DNA of 64,000 nt. Origin: Roseococcus suduntuyensis. GTDB lineage: Bacteria > Pseudomonadota > Alphaproteobacteria > Acetobacterales > Acetobacteraceae. The DNA is taken from positions 248,001 to 312,000 of the forward strand of contig NZ_JACIDJ010000003.1 of assembly GCF_014196305.1 (NCBI RefSeq), read 5' to 3'. The position numbers and the translations under genes are program-made. Positions 41,360 to 50,833 of this stretch are shown piece by piece. The notes below the pieces were generated by a model. It saw only the letters and a list, made by a program, of their open reading frames with translations, made no database searches and had not been told where the DNA came from. How positions within the stretch are numbered: position 1 is the first letter of the stretch; each line of letters starts with the position of its first letter.

Positions 41360-42772
41360 TCAATGCCCCGCGTTTTCGCCCGAGAAATCGGGCGCGGCGA
41401 GGCCCGAGGCCTCGATCTGCGCGGCGAGCTGCGCCTTGAGGCGTTCCAGCCCCTCGGCGCTGGAAGCCTCGGCGCGCGCCACCAGCACGGCCTGGGTGTT
41501 GGAGGCGCGCAGCAGCCACCAGCCATCGGGCGTGTTCACGCGCACGCCGTCCACGGCGGAGACATCGGCGCCCTCGGCATCGAGGCGGGCCGCGACCTCG
41601 CGCACAACCTCGAACTTGCGCGTGTCCTCGCAGTTGAAGCGCAGTTCGGGCGTGTTGAGCACCTGGGGCAGGCCCGCGCGCATCTGGGCGAGGCTCTGGT
41701 CGCTGCGGGCCAGGATGTCGAGCAGGCGCACGGCGGAATAGAGCGCGTCGTCGAAGCCATACCACTTGTCGGCGAAGAAGATGTGGCCCGACATCTCGCC
41801 GGCCAGCGGGCAGCCCGTCTCGGCCATCTTCTGCTTGATGAGGGAGTGGCCGGTGCGCCACATCAGCGGCGTGCCACCGGCGGCCGCGATCTCGTCGAAG
41901 AGCACCTGGGATGCCTTCACATCGGCGATGATGGTGGCACCCGGATGCGCCTTCAGCACGTCACGCGCGAGGACGACCAGAAGCTGGTCGCCGAAGAGCA
42001 TGTTGCCCTCGCCATCCACCACGCCGATGCGGTCCGCATCGCCGTCGAAGGCGATGCCGAGGTCCGCCTTGGTCTCCTTCACCTTCGCGATGATCTGCGC
42101 GAGGTTCTTCAGCACCGTGGGGTCGGGGTGGTGGTTGGGGAAGCGGCCGTCGATCTCGGCGTTGATCACGTGGTGCGTGCCGGGCAGTTCGCGCACCAGG
42201 CGCTCGGTGATGGCGCCGCCCGAGCCATTGCCCGGGTCCCACACCACGTTCAGCGTCTTGGCGCCCCCGCCGTAGTCCTGGACCATGCGCGCGATGTAGG
42301 TGGCCGAGACATCCACCTCGCGCGAGGAACCCGTGGCCTCCGGCACCACGTCACCCTCGGCGGCCATGCGGCCCAGTTCCTGGATGTCCTTCCCGAAGAA
42401 CGGCTTCTTGCCGATCATCATCTTGAAGCCGTTGTAGTCGGGCGGGTTGTGGCTGCCCGTCAGCATCACCGCGCCATCGGCCTTCTGGTCGTAGCTCGCG
42501 AAGTAGAGCATGGGCGTGGGGCCGCAGCCCACGCGCACCACCTCCATGCCGGACGCCACGAGGCCCGCCACGAGGTGCGTCTCCAGTTCGGGCGAGGAGA
42601 GCCGCCCGTCACGCCCCACCGCCACGCGCCCGCCACCGGCGCGGGCCACGATGGTGCCGAAGACGCGGCCGATGGCGAAGGCGTCCGTGCCATGGAGCGT
42701 TTTGCCCACGATGCCGCGAATGTCGTATTCGCGCAGCGAGGTCGGGTCGAAGCGGTGGTTGAAGGCGTCCAT
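41360..42772 (-). CDS. Phosphomannomutase / phosphoglucomutase
   Basis: 470 residues, four-domain alpha-D-phosphohexomutase: REYDIRGIVG at the N-terminus, phosphoserine loop MLTGSHNPPDYNGFK (catalytic Ser near residue 105), metal loop FDGDADRIG, sugar loop GEMSGH, and phosphate loop LLRASNTQAVL. It interconverts hexose 1- and 6-phosphates; with the next gene, galU, it supplies UDP-glucose for cell-surface polysaccharide. Start ATG 42772 was chosen at family length; galU ends 32 nt upstream on the same strand. Confidence 0.92.
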   Translation of the reverse strand: MDAFNHRFDPTSLREYDIRGIVGKTLHGTDAFAIGRVFGTIVARAGGGRVAVGRDGRLSSPELETHLVAGLVASGMEVVRVGCGPTPMLYFASYDQKADGAVMLTGSHNPPDYNGFKMMIGKKPFFGKDIQELGRMAAEGDVVPEATGSSREVDVSATYIARMVQDYGGGAKTLNVVWDPGNGSGGAITERLVRELPGTHHVINAEIDGRFPNHHPDPTVLKNLAQIIAKVKETKADLGIAFDGDADRIGVVDGEGNMLFGDQLLVVLARDVLKAHPGATIIADVKASQVLFDEIAAAGGTPLMWRTGHSLIKQKMAETGCPLAGEMSGHIFFADKWYGFDDALYSAVRLLDILARSDQSLAQMRAGLPQVLNTPELRFNCEDTRKFEVVREVAARLDAEGADVSAVDGVRVNTPDGWWLLRASNTQAVLVARAEASSAEGLERLKAQLAAQIEASGLAAPDFSGENAGH

Positions 42773-42804
42773 CAGGGGCGTCCGATCGGGTGCGGGAGTG
42801 AGGG

Positions 42805-43671
42805 TCAGCGGTAGCGGTCGAGGAAGCCGCGCACCGCGGGTGCCAGCTCCGGCCGTTCCAGGGCGAAGGCGATCTGCGCCTCCAGGAAGCCCAACTTGTC
42901 GCCGCAGTCGAAGCGCCGCCCCTCGTAGCGCAGCCCGTGGAAGGGCTGGGTGCCGATGAGCTTGGCCATGCTGTCGGTCAGCTGCACCTCGCCCCCCGCG
43001 CCCTTCTCCAGCTTGGCCAGGTGCGTCATCACCTCGGGCATCAGCACGTAGCGGCCGATGATGGTGAGGTTGGACGGCGCCTGGTCCACCGGCGGCTTCT
43101 CGACCAGGCCCTTCACGGAGACGAGGCGGCCCATGTCCTTCTCGATGTCGAGCACGCCGTACTTGTTCACGCGCTCCATCGGGACTTCCTCGATGGCGAC
43201 GACATTGCCGCCCGTCTCGCGATAGGCCTCGGCGAGCTGGGCGACGCAGGAGGTCTCGCACTGCATCAGGTCGTCGGGGAGGATGATGGCGAAGGGGTCG
43301 TCGCCCACGAAGGCGCGCGCGCACCAGATAGCGTGGCCGAGGCCCATCGGCACCTGCTGGCGGACGGTGACGATGGAGCCGGGGGTCACGGCGAGCGCGC
43401 GCAGCTCGGCCAGGATGTCGGCCTTGTTGCGTTCCTCGAGGCTCTTTTCCAGCTCGTAGGCGATGTCGAAATGCTCGACGATCGCGGTCTTGCCGCGGCC
43501 GGTGATGAAGCAGAACTGCTCGATGCCGGCGGCGCGCGCCTCGTCCACCGCATACTGGATCAGCGGGCGGTCCACGACCGGCAGCATTTCCTTCGCGACC
43601 GCCTTTGTCGCCGGCAGGAAGCGGGTGCCGAAGCCTGCCACGGGCAGGACGGCCTTCTTGAGGGGCTTCAT
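42805..43671 (-). CDS. galU: UTP-glucose-1-phosphate uridylyltransferase
   Basis: 288 residues starting MKPLKKAVLPVAGFGTRFLPATK, the GalU nucleotide-binding signature; the conserved QYAVDEARAAGIEQFCFITGRGK and a VPMGLGHAIWCARAFVGDDPFAI segment follow. It makes UDP-glucose from glucose 1-phosphate in the cytoplasm. The Met at 43671 fits the family; the upstream frame extension is Cys/Thr-poor filler with no ribosome binding site. It is paired with the hexomutase downstream. Confidence 0.94.
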   Translation of the reverse strand: MKPLKKAVLPVAGFGTRFLPATKAVAKEMLPVVDRPLIQYAVDEARAAGIEQFCFITGRGKTAIVEHFDIAYELEKSLEERNKADILAELRALAVTPGSIVTVRQQVPMGLGHAIWCARAFVGDDPFAIILPDDLMQCETSCVAQLAEAYRETGGNVVAIEEVPMERVNKYGVLDIEKDMGRLVSVKGLVEKPPVDQAPSNLTIIGRYVLMPEVMTHLAKLEKGAGGEVQLTDSMAKLIGTQPFHGLRYEGRRFDCGDKLGFLEAQIAFALERPELAPAVRGFLDRYR

Positions 43672-43748
43672 CACGGGGGCTCCTTCACCGGTGCAAGCCG
43701 TTGTTGCCACGGCCAAGGCGCCACCCGCAAGCCAGCCCCCGGATGTGG

Positions 43749-44978
43749 TCAGCGCGTGCCGGCGACGCGCTGCGTGCCGGGCGGGGTGGCGCGGGTGCCG
43801 CGCGGCGCATTGGCCGGGGCGCGGCGGGCGGCCGGGCTGGGCTGGGCGCGCGCGGCCTGGGTGCGGGCCGGCTGGGCACGGGCGGGGGCGGTGCGGGCGG
43901 CCTGGGCACGGGCGGTGCGGGCCGCCTGTGCGCGGGCGGGCGCGTTGCGGGCCGGACGCGCGGCGGCCTGGGCACGCGCGGGCGGCGTGCGCGGGCGGGC
44001 CGTGGCCTGGGCGGTGGCCGGCGGACGGGCGGCACGCGCCGCCACGGCGGCGGGCACGGGCGGGGGCAGCCCGCCCCCCACGGCACGGGCGGCCAGCACC
44101 CGCCCGGCGGCGGCGGCCGCGGCCATCTCGGCGGCGGCGGGCGGGACGCCGCGCACGCCTTGGCGCGCGAAGCCCTCGTCGAAGAGGCTCGCCATCTGGG
44201 CGTTGCGCTCGCGCCAGTTGGCGCCGCCGAAGACGGCACCCACGAGGCGAACGCCCCCCCGCTCGGCCGAGGTCAGGATGTTGTAGCCCGAGGCGCGGAT
44301 ATAGCCGGTCTTGATGCCGTCCGTGCCCGGGTAGTCCACCAGCATGCCGTTGTGGCTGCGGATCAGGCCCTGGTTGTGCCGGAAATGCGTGGCGCTGAAA
44401 TAATGGTAGTGCTGCGGGAAATCCTGCAGCAGCCGGCGGCCCAGCAGCGCCATGTCGCGCGCCGTGGTCACCTGGTCGGGGTCGGGCAGGCCCGAGGCGT
44501 TGCGGAAGACGGTCCGCGTCATGCCGAGCTGGCGGGCGCGCAGCGTCATCTGCCGGGCGAAAGCCTCCTCGCTGCCGGCCAGGTGTTCGCCCACCGCGGC
44601 CGCCACGTCATTGGCCGAGCGGGTGACGAGGGCCAGGATGGCCGTCTCGACCGAGAACAGCGTGCCCACGGGCAGGCCGAGCTTGGAGGGTGGGCGGGAC
44701 TGCGCCTCGGCCGACATGCGAATCGGCGAGTTGAGCGCGAGCCGCCCGCCCTGCATGGCCTCGAACAGCATGTAGAGCGTCATGGCCTTGGTGAGCGAGG
44801 CCGGGTGACGCAGCGCATCGGCATGGTGCGAAACCAGGATGTTGCCGGTCTGGTGATCCAGGACGATGGCGGCGTAGCGCTCACTCCGCTCGATGGCCGC
44901 CACCTGGGCGCGGCCCGGCGCCATGGCCGCGAGCAGAAGCACCACGGCAAGGCCCAAGGCCTGGAAACGACACGACAT
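43749..44978 (-). CDS. D-alanyl-D-alanine carboxypeptidase (peptidase S11) with long Ala/Arg/Pro tail
   Basis: 409 residues. A signal peptide (FQALGLAVVLLLAAMAPGRAQ) is followed by an S11 low-molecular-mass penicillin-binding domain: SLTKAM (SxxK nucleophile, about residue 62), SAND (SxN) and KTGYI (KTG). After about residue 285 the protein becomes a roughly 120-residue tail of Ala, Arg, Pro and Gln with repeated ARAQAARTA-type units and no predicted fold. The enzyme trims peptidoglycan stem peptides in the periplasm. The tail replaces the usual C-terminal beta domain and amphipathic membrane anchor; its positive charge might bind the cell wall or outer-membrane lipids (inference). Confidence 0.88.
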   Translation of the reverse strand: MSCRFQALGLAVVLLLAAMAPGRAQVAAIERSERYAAIVLDHQTGNILVSHHADALRHPASLTKAMTLYMLFEAMQGGRLALNSPIRMSAEAQSRPPSKLGLPVGTLFSVETAILALVTRSANDVAAAVGEHLAGSEEAFARQMTLRARQLGMTRTVFRNASGLPDPDQVTTARDMALLGRRLLQDFPQHYHYFSATHFRHNQGLIRSHNGMLVDYPGTDGIKTGYIRASGYNILTSAERGGVRLVGAVFGGANWRERNAQMASLFDEGFARQGVRGVPPAAAEMAAAAAAGRVLAARAVGGGLPPPVPAAVAARAARPPATAQATARPRTPPARAQAAARPARNAPARAQAARTARAQAARTAPARAQPARTQAARAQPSPAARRAPANAPRGTRATPPGTQRVAGTR

Positions 44979-45139
44979 GCAGCAATCCCCCCGGATCGGT
45001 CAGGGACGCGGCCTCCCCCAAGGCTGGGCATCCCCTATGGGCGCAATCAATCAGCGATGCGGCGGGATGTCCATTGGTTTCGGGCCGAGACCGGGCTTTT
45101 CCGGCTTCTCCGCGAATTTTGTGCGCTGCAACATTTTCC

Positions 45140-45212
45140 TTGAAATCCCCGGGGAAGGCCGCTAGATCACACTCATGCTGCATCGCAGCAAAGCCCGCAT
45201 GCTGCTTCGCAG
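45140..45212 (+). promoter_or_regulatory. Phasin promoter with two PhaR-type operators
   Basis: In the 323-nt gene-free gap 44979-45301, TTGAAA (45140-45145) and CTAGAT (45162-45167), 16 nt apart, resemble a sigma-70 promoter. At its expected start point lie two dyads fitting CTGC-N3-GCAG, at 45178-45188 (CTGC-ATC-GCAG) and 45202-45212 (CTGC-TTC-GCAG), 24 nt apart, each within a longer TGCTGC..GCAGCA repeat. CTGC-N3-GCAG is the site bound by PhaR, the PHB-responsive repressor of phasin genes (Paracoccus). A further hairpin follows at 45221-45244. The rest of the gap (44979-45139) holds nothing I can name. Confidence 0.7.
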
Positions 45213-45301
45213 CAAAAAACGTCGTGGGCGCTTCGCCACGACAAAACGTGCCGCCTCGCCTCATCCAGGCCGAGAGGCGGTCTTGGACAAGGATGACGCA
45301 G

Positions 45302-45808
45302 ATGGCCAACCAGGCTGACATGAAGAAGGCGATGACCACCGCCGCCCAGACCGGCGCCGACCAGGCGAAGAAGATGATGGAAGACGGCGCCACCCAGGCC
45401 CGCGCCACCGTCGAGAAGAGCATGGAAGCCGCCCACAAGGCGACCGCCGACATGATGAAGGTGGCCGAGGACGCGGTGGAATTCAGCCGCGGCAACCTCG
45501 AAGCCATCACCAAGGCCTCGCAGGCCTATGTGACCGGCGTGCAGGACCTCTCCCGCCAGACGATGGCGATGTTCCAGACGATGTCCGAGCAGGCCATCGA
45601 GGGCATGAAGACGCTGTCTTCCGTGAAGAGCCTGAAGGAAGCCGCCGATTTCCAGGCCTCCTTCGCCAAGACCTCCATGGAGCGCGCCATGAATGACGGC
45701 GTGAAGCTGCAGGAGACCGCGCTGAAGGTCGCCGAGACCTCCATCGAGCCCATCGCCGCCCGCATGACGGTCGCGATGGAGAAGATGGGCAAGCCGCTGG
45801 CCGCCTGA
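45302..45808 (+). CDS. phaP: Phasin (PHA granule-associated protein)
   Basis: 168 residues, highly helical and rich in Ala, Met, Glu and Lys, without Cys or Trp: the phasin pattern ([27 protein letters not shown] is the core Phasin_2-type segment near residues 65-90). It coats polyhydroxyalkanoate granules. The ATG at 45302 has AAGGA 8 nt upstream; an ATG at 45293 is a weaker option. The two CTGC-N3-GCAG sites upstream support PhaR control, and a strong terminator follows 33 nt after the stop, so it is monocistronic. Confidence 0.88.
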   Translation: MANQADMKKAMTTAAQTGADQAKKMMEDGATQARATVEKSMEAAHKATADMMKVAEDAVEFSRGNLEAITKASQAYVTGVQDLSRQTMAMFQTMSEQAIEGMKTLSSVKSLKEAADFQASFAKTSMERAMNDGVKLQETALKVAETSIEPIAARMTVAMEKMGKPLAA

Positions 45809-45841
45809 CGCCTTCCCTCCTCGCGAGGGCCAGCGTGACGA

Positions 45842-45877
45842 GGCCCCGGGTTCCGCGCAGGAGCCCGGGGCCTTTTT
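45842..45877 (+). terminator. Intrinsic terminator after phaP
   Basis: GGCCCCGGG (45842-45850) pairs with CCCGGGGCC (45864-45872); inner bases extend the stem to 13 bp with a GCGCA loop. Five T follow (45873-45877). A textbook rho-independent terminator on the plus strand. Confidence 0.92.
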
Positions 45878-45981
45878 CGTTCCACTTCGCGCGCCGCGCG
45901 TCATTTTCTTCGACCCGCGTGCGGTGCGGAGCAGGCAAGCCCTTTTCCTGGGCGGCCGGCACCCGATATCCTCCAGCGATC

Positions 45982-46401
45982 ATGACGCATACGGACAAGC
46001 GGCCCACCATGCAGCCCGGAACGAATTTCCTGAAGGATCGCGCCCTGGCGTGGGACAAGCTGCGCATCACCCTCTCGGACGGCGACAAGCGCGAGGGCGA
46101 TGGCGGCCCGGCGACCGGCGTCGTCGTCAAGCCGCGCCCCAAGACCAAGAAGCCGGCGATGTACAAGGTGCTGATGCTGAACGACGACTACACGCCGATG
46201 GAGTTCGTCGTCCACGTCCTGGAGCGCTTCTTCCAGAAGAACCGCGACGAGGCGACACGCATCATGATGCATGTGCATCGGCGCGGCGTGGGCGTCTGCG
46301 GCGTCTATACCTATGAGGTGGCCGAGACGAAGGTCACGCAGGTCATGGACCTCGCGCGACAGAACCAGCACCCGCTCCAGTGCACGATTGAGAAAGAGTG
46401 A
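45982..46401 (+). CDS. clpS: ATP-dependent Clp protease adaptor ClpS
   Basis: 139 residues: a variable N-terminal 60 residues, then the ClpS fold with [24 protein letters not shown] (hydrophobic pocket for N-degron residues), [24 protein letters not shown]. It delivers N-end-rule substrates to ClpA in the cytoplasm. Start at ATG 45982; the MQPGTNF Met at 46009 is an alternative. clpA follows on the same strand with a 267-nt gap, the conserved clpS-clpA order. Confidence 0.93.
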   Translation: MTHTDKRPTMQPGTNFLKDRALAWDKLRITLSDGDKREGDGGPATGVVVKPRPKTKKPAMYKVLMLNDDYTPMEFVVHVLERFFQKNRDEATRIMMHVHRRGVGVCGVYTYEVAETKVTQVMDLARQNQHPLQCTIEKE

Positions 46402-46668
46402 AACCGGAGCGCGTGTGACGCGAAAAAAATCCCCCCTTTCGGCCACACAGGCTTTACCTTTCCAGCCGGACTCTCGGTCCGGGACGGCCGCCCCAGGGCG
46501 GCACGCCGGACCACGGCGGAACGAGACCCCGGTGCTTGAGTGTGGGGCGCCTGACTTTCAGGAGCCTTTCAGCCGGGGAGGTGACTTTGGGGGAAGTGCC
46601 ATCACATCACCTGTCAACGGATGGGCCGCATTTCCGCGGCCCGCCACCCTCTGGGGAGCGTACTGAAC
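46402..46668 (+). promoter_or_regulatory. clpS-clpA intergenic region
   Basis: 267 nt without a gene. It contains an A-run after clpS (GAAAAAAATCC), a CCGGAC-GTCCGG dyad near 46466-46482, and a GGGCCGC/GCGGCCC 7-bp hairpin (46623-46642) that ends 26 nt before the clpA ATG and could affect its translation. No clear sigma-32 or sigma-70 promoter could be assigned by eye. Confidence 0.35.
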
Positions 46669-49023
46669 ATGCTGTCCCGCAATCTCGAGCAGACGCTCCA
46701 TCGGGCCCTCGGCCTCGCCAATGACCGCCGGCACGAATACGCGACACTCGAACACCTGCTCCTGGCGCTGGCCGAGGATGCCGATGCCACCACCGTGCTG
46801 CGCGCCTGCGGCGTGGACGTGGACAAGCTGAAGCGCGACCTGGGCGAGTTCCTGGACAAGGACCTGGCCGGCCTGGTCTCCGACCGTGGCGGCGACCCGA
46901 AGCCCACCGCCGGTTTCCAGCGCGTGGTGCAGCGCGCCGCCATCCATGTGCAGAGCAGCGGCCGCGACGAAGTGACCGGCGCCAATGTGCTGGTGGCCCT
47001 CTTCAGCGAGCGCGAGAGCCATGCCGTCTATTTCCTGCAGCTGCAGGACATGACGCGGCTCGATGCCGTCAACTTCATCAGCCATGGCATCGCGAAGGCG
47101 CCCGGACGCAGCCAGCCGCGCCCCGTGCAAGGCAGCGCGCAGACGCCGCCCGAGGAAGGGGCCGGCAACAATGAGCGCGAGGAGAAGCCGCGCGGGGGCA
47201 ACCGCAACCAGGATGCGCTGAGCACCTATTGCGTGAACCTCAACAAGAAGGCGGGCCAGGGCAAGATCGACCCGCTGATCGGGCGCGACTCCGAGATCGA
47301 GCGCACCATCCAGATCCTGTGCCGGCGCACCAAGAACAACCCGCTCTATGTGGGTGATCCGGGCGTGGGCAAGACCGCGATCGCGGAGGGCCTGGCCAAG
47401 CGCATCGTGGAAGGCGACGTGCCCGAGGTGCTGGCCAAGTCCACCATCTACAGCCTGGACATGGGCAGCCTGCTCGCCGGCACGCGCTATCGCGGCGATT
47501 TCGAGGAGCGCCTGAAGGCGGTGGTGAGCGAGCTGGAAGCCCAGCCCGGCGCCATCCTCTTCATTGACGAGATCCACACCGTGATCGGCGCCGGCGCCAC
47601 CTCCGGCGGCGCGATGGATGCGTCCAACCTGCTCAAGCCCGCGCTGGCCCAGGGCACGCTGCGCTGCATCGGCAGCACCACCTACAAGGAATACCGCGTC
47701 CATTTCGAGAAGGACCGCGCGCTGGTCCGCCGCTTCCAGAAGATCGACGTGAACGAGCCCTCGGTCGAGGACACGGTCAAGATCCTGCAGGGGCTGAAGA
47801 CCAACTACGAGAAGCACCACAAGGTGAAGTACACGCCCGAAGCCATCCGCGCGGCGGTGGAGCTTTCGGCCAAGTACATCCATGACCGCAAGCTGCCCGA
47901 CAAGGCGATTGACGTCATCGACGAGGTCGGCGCCTCGCGCATGCTGGTGGCCGAGACCAAGCGCAAGAAGACCGTGACGCTGAAGGATGTGGAGGAGGTG
48001 GTGGCGAAGATCGCGCGCATTCCTCCCAAGTCCGTCAGCGCCGACGACAAGGAGACGCTGCGCACCCTGGAGCGTGACCTCAAGGCGATGGTGTTCGGCC
48101 AGGACCGCGCCATCGAGGCCCTGTCCTCGGCCATCAAGCTGAGCCGCGCGGGCCTGCGCGACCCGGAGAAGCCCATCGGCAACTACCTGTTCTCCGGCCC
48201 CACGGGCGTCGGCAAGACGGAGGTGGCCAAGCAGCTTTCCAAGACGCTGGGCATCGAGCTGATCCGCTTCGACATGTCCGAATACATGGAGCGGCACAGC
48301 GTCTCCCGCCTGATCGGCGCGCCGCCCGGCTATGTGGGCTTCGACCAGGGCGGCCTGCTGACCGACGGCATCGACCAGCACCCGCATTGCGTGCTGCTGC
48401 TCGACGAGATCGAGAAGGCGCACCAGGATCTCTACAACATCCTGCTGCAGGTGATGGACCACGGGAAGCTGACCGACCACAACGGCAAGACGGTGGATTT
48501 CCGCAACGTCATCCTCATCATGACGACCAATGCGGGCGCGGCCGACATGCAGAAGCCCGCCATCGGCTTCGGCAGCCCCGTCCGCACCGGCGAGGACGAG
48601 GAGGCCGTGAAGCGCATGTTCACGCCCGAGTTCCGCAATCGCCTCGACGCCGTGATTCCCTTCGCGGGCCTCACGCAGGAGATCGTGGCGCAGGTGGTGG
48701 AGAAGTTCGTCATGCAGCTGGAGGCCCAGCTGGCCGACCGCAACGTGACGATCGAGCTTTCCTCCGCCGCCAAGGAATGGCTGGCCGAGCGTGGCTACGA
48801 CCCGCTCTATGGCGCGCGGCCGCTGGCCCGCGTGATCCAGGAGCACATCAAGAAGCCGCTGGCCGAGGAACTGCTCTTCGGCAAGCTGGCCAAGGGTGGC
48901 GCGGTCAAGGTCAACCTGGTGGATGGCGCGCTCAGCTTCGACATGGCCGAGGCCCCCGTCGCCGCCCTGCCCCGCCCCGAAGGCGATGGCGAGGCGGAGA
49001 AGGAACCCGAGACGGCTGAGTGA
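46669..49023 (+). CDS. clpA: ATP-dependent Clp protease ATP-binding subunit ClpA
   Basis: 784 residues. N-terminal repeat domain ([30 protein letters not shown]), then AAA-1 with Walker [10 protein letters not shown] (near residue 228) and Walker [10 protein letters not shown], and AAA-2 with GPTGVGKTE (near 510) and [11 protein letters not shown]. The IGF tripeptide in the loop KPAIGFGSP is where ClpA docks on ClpP. A low-complexity Arg/Asn linker (residues 145-185) sits between the N-domain and AAA-1. It unfolds proteins for ClpP. A GNRA-loop terminator follows 25 nt after the stop. Confidence 0.96.
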   Translation: MLSRNLEQTLHRALGLANDRRHEYATLEHLLLALAEDADATTVLRACGVDVDKLKRDLGEFLDKDLAGLVSDRGGDPKPTAGFQRVVQRAAIHVQSSGRDEVTGANVLVALFSERESHAVYFLQLQDMTRLDAVNFISHGIAKAPGRSQPRPVQGSAQTPPEEGAGNNEREEKPRGGNRNQDALSTYCVNLNKKAGQGKIDPLIGRDSEIERTIQILCRRTKNNPLYVGDPGVGKTAIAEGLAKRIVEGDVPEVLAKSTIYSLDMGSLLAGTRYRGDFEERLKAVVSELEAQPGAILFIDEIHTVIGAGATSGGAMDASNLLKPALAQGTLRCIGSTTYKEYRVHFEKDRALVRRFQKIDVNEPSVEDTVKILQGLKTNYEKHHKVKYTPEAIRAAVELSAKYIHDRKLPDKAIDVIDEVGASRMLVAETKRKKTVTLKDVEEVVAKIARIPPKSVSADDKETLRTLERDLKAMVFGQDRAIEALSSAIKLSRAGLRDPEKPIGNYLFSGPTGVGKTEVAKQLSKTLGIELIRFDMSEYMERHSVSRLIGAPPGYVGFDQGGLLTDGIDQHPHCVLLLDEIEKAHQDLYNILLQVMDHGKLTDHNGKTVDFRNVILIMTTNAGAADMQKPAIGFGSPVRTGEDEEAVKRMFTPEFRNRLDAVIPFAGLTQEIVAQVVEKFVMQLEAQLADRNVTIELSSAAKEWLAERGYDPLYGARPLARVIQEHIKKPLAEELLFGKLAKGGAVKVNLVDGALSFDMAEAPVAALPRPEGDGEAEKEPETAE

Positions 49024-49048
49024 CCTTCACCAAATCCATGGACGGCGA

Positions 49049-49082
49049 GGCCCCGATGGGAAACCATCGGGGCCTTTCCTTT
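49049..49082 (+). terminator. Intrinsic terminator after clpA
   Basis: GGCCCCGATGG (49049-49059) and CCATCGGGGCC (49064-49074) form a perfect 11-bp stem closed by a GAAA tetraloop, followed by TTTCCTTT. Strong plus-strand terminator; the next ATG is 15 nt further. Confidence 0.9.
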
Positions 49083-49096
49083 ATGGAGCCAACCGC

Positions 49097-49453
49097 ATGA
49101 CCACCGACACCCGCATCGAGGATTGGGACAACTACAGCGCCGGCCTGCGCGAGCGCGGCAAGGAGTTGTCCGCCCTGCATCCGGAGCTGATGAAGGGCTT
49201 CGGCGCCCTCAGCCGCGGCGCCAGCACCACGAAGCACCTGGACGCCAAGACGCGCGAGATGATCGCGCTCGCCGTCGCCGTCACCACGCGCTGCGAGGGC
49301 TGCATTGACGCCCATGCCCGCAAGGCCCGTGCCGCGGGCGCCACCAAGGAGGAGGTGGCGGAGGCGCTGGGGGTGGCCATCGCGCTCAACGCGGGGGCCG
49401 CGCTGACCTATTCCCTGCACGTGCTGGACGCGCTGGACGGCGCGGGCGGGTGA
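49097..49453 (+). CDS. Carboxymuconolactone decarboxylase-family protein with AhpD-type CxxC
   Basis: 118 residues, one CMD/AhpD domain. The redox motif TRCEGCIDAHARKA (CxxC with the downstream His, near residues 75-85) is intact, as in AhpD-type peroxidase reductases, unlike the CxxC-less relative at 12448-12984. Probable role in thiol peroxide defence or disulfide exchange in the cytoplasm. It follows the clpA terminator and overlaps the next gene by 4 nt (GTGA). Confidence 0.88.
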   Translation: MTTDTRIEDWDNYSAGLRERGKELSALHPELMKGFGALSRGASTTKHLDAKTREMIALAVAVTTRCEGCIDAHARKARAAGATKEEVAEALGVAIALNAGAALTYSLHVLDALDGAGG

Positions 49454-50058
49454 GGCTGCTCATCCTCGGCGCCGGCGGCCACGCGCTGGTGGTGCTGGAG
49501 GCGCTGGACGCGCTGGGATGGGATGTCGCCGGGGTGCTGGATGACCGGGCCACGGCGCCCATCCTCGGCCGCCCCGTGCTGGGGCCGCTTGCGTCGCTGG
49601 GCGCCCATGGCGCCACGCGCGCCGTCGTCGCGCTGGGCGACAACGCCACGCGGCTGGAATGGGGCGAGGCGGCGCGGCAGGCGGGGCTCGCCCTGCCCGC
49701 CTTGGTGCATCCGGCGGCGCTGGTCTCGCCCAGCGCGCGCATCGGGGATGGCGCGCAGGTGATGGCGCGGGCCTCGGTCGGGCCGCTGGCGGTGATCGGC
49801 GCACTCGCCCTGGTGAACACCGCGGCCGTGGTCGAGCATGAATGCGTGGTGGAAGGGGGCGCCCATGTCGCGCCGGGCGCCGTGCTCTGCGGCGCGGTGC
49901 GCGTGGGGGTGGGCGCGCTGGTGGGCGCCGGGGCGGTGGTGGCGCCGGGGCGCCGCCTGGGGGCTGGTGCCGTGGCCGGCGCGGGGGCGGCGGTGGTGCG
50001 CGACGTGGCGGCGGGCGCGGTGGTGGCCGGGGTGCCGGCCAGGCCGCTCGGCGTCTGA
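49450..50058 (+). CDS. PglD/NeuD-like sugar O- or N-acyltransferase
   Basis: 202 residues from GTG 49450. The N-terminal Rossmann-like domain begins LLILGAGGHALVVLEAL (UDP-sugar or nucleotide binding), and the C-terminal half is a left-handed beta-helix of hexapeptide repeats with the catalytic His region NTAAVVEHECVVEGGAHVAPGA and the terminal GVPARPL. This is the PglD/NeuD layout for acetylating amino sugars of surface glycans. No glycan cluster surrounds it, so the target is unknown. It converges on aapP. Confidence 0.85.
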   Translation: MRLLILGAGGHALVVLEALDALGWDVAGVLDDRATAPILGRPVLGPLASLGAHGATRAVVALGDNATRLEWGEAARQAGLALPALVHPAALVSPSARIGDGAQVMARASVGPLAVIGALALVNTAAVVEHECVVEGGAHVAPGAVLCGAVRVGVGALVGAGAVVAPGRRLGAGAVAGAGAAVVRDVAAGAVVAGVPARPLGV

Positions 50059-50062
50059 TCGT

Positions 50063-50082
50063 CTTCGGTCACGTCACCGAAG
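50063..50082. terminator. Hairpin between convergent pglD-like gene and aapP
   Basis: CTTCGGT-6-ACCGAAG, a 7-bp perfect stem, lies in the 40-nt gap between two convergent stops. There is no T run on either side, so termination efficiency is uncertain. Confidence 0.4.
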
Positions 50083-50098
50083 GCGTGAAGCCGTCGCC

Positions 50099-50833
50099 CT
50101 ACAGGATCTGGCTGAGGAACATCCGCGTCCGGTCATAGCGCGGGTTGGCGAAGAATTCCTCGGGCGGCGCCTGCTCCACCACCTCGCCCTGGTCCATGAA
50201 GACCACACGGTCGGCCACCTGGCGGGCGAAGCCCATCTCATGCGTCACCACCACCATGGTCATGCCCGTGTTGGCGAGTTCCACCATCACGTCCAGCACC
50301 TCCTTGATCATCTCGGGGTCGAGGGCGGAGGTGGGTTCGTCGAACAGCATGATGCGGGGCTGCATGCACAGCGCGCGCGCGATGGCGACGCGCTGCTGCT
50401 GCCCGCCCGAGAGCTGCAGCGGGTATTTCAGCGCCTGCTCCGGGATGCGCACGCGCTCCAGGTGCGACATGGCGATGCGCTTGGCCTCCGCCTCGGGCAT
50501 CTGCTTCACCCAGGTCAGCGCGAAGGTGCAGTTCTCCAGCACGGTCATGTGCGGGAAGAGGTTGAAGGACTGGAACACCATCCCCGTCTCGCGGCGGATG
50601 GCCTCGTCGTCGCGCGCCCCCCCGCCGAAGGCCCGGCCATGGATGCGGATGTCGCCGCGCTGGTGGCGCTCCAGCTGGTTCACGCAGCGGATCATGGTGG
50701 ACTTGCCGGAGCCCGAGGGGCCGCAGACCACCACGCGCTCCCGCTCGGCGATGGAGAGATTGATCTCCTTCAGCGCCTGGAAGCCGCCATACCATTTGCT
50801 GACGCCGACGAGTTCGATGGCGGGCGTGGTCAT
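50099..50833 (-). CDS. aapP: General L-amino acid ABC transporter ATP-binding protein
   Basis: 244 residues, polar amino acid transport ATPase: Walker [10 protein letters not shown] (near residue 38), Q-loop [17 protein letters not shown], signature LSGGQQQR, Walker [15 protein letters not shown], and the H-loop His in [11 protein letters not shown]. It energises AapQM in the inner membrane. The Met at 50833 overlaps the aapM stop by 4 nt. Last gene of aapJQMP. Confidence 0.93.
   Translation of the reverse strand: MTTPAIELVGVSKWYGGFQALKEINLSIAERERVVVCGPSGSGKSTMIRCVNQLERHQRGDIRIHGRAFGGGARDDEAIRRETGMVFQSFNLFPHMTVLENCTFALTWVKQMPEAEAKRIAMSHLERVRIPEQALKYPLQLSGGQQQRVAIARALCMQPRIMLFDEPTSALDPEMIKEVLDVMVELANTGMTMVVVTHEMGFARQVADRVVFMDQGEVVEQAPPEEFFANPRYDRTRMFLSQIL

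Noticed and set aside
46558-48846. 762-codon minus-strand frame antisense to clpA
   Set aside because: Mirror of the clpA codon bias; no recognisable domain.
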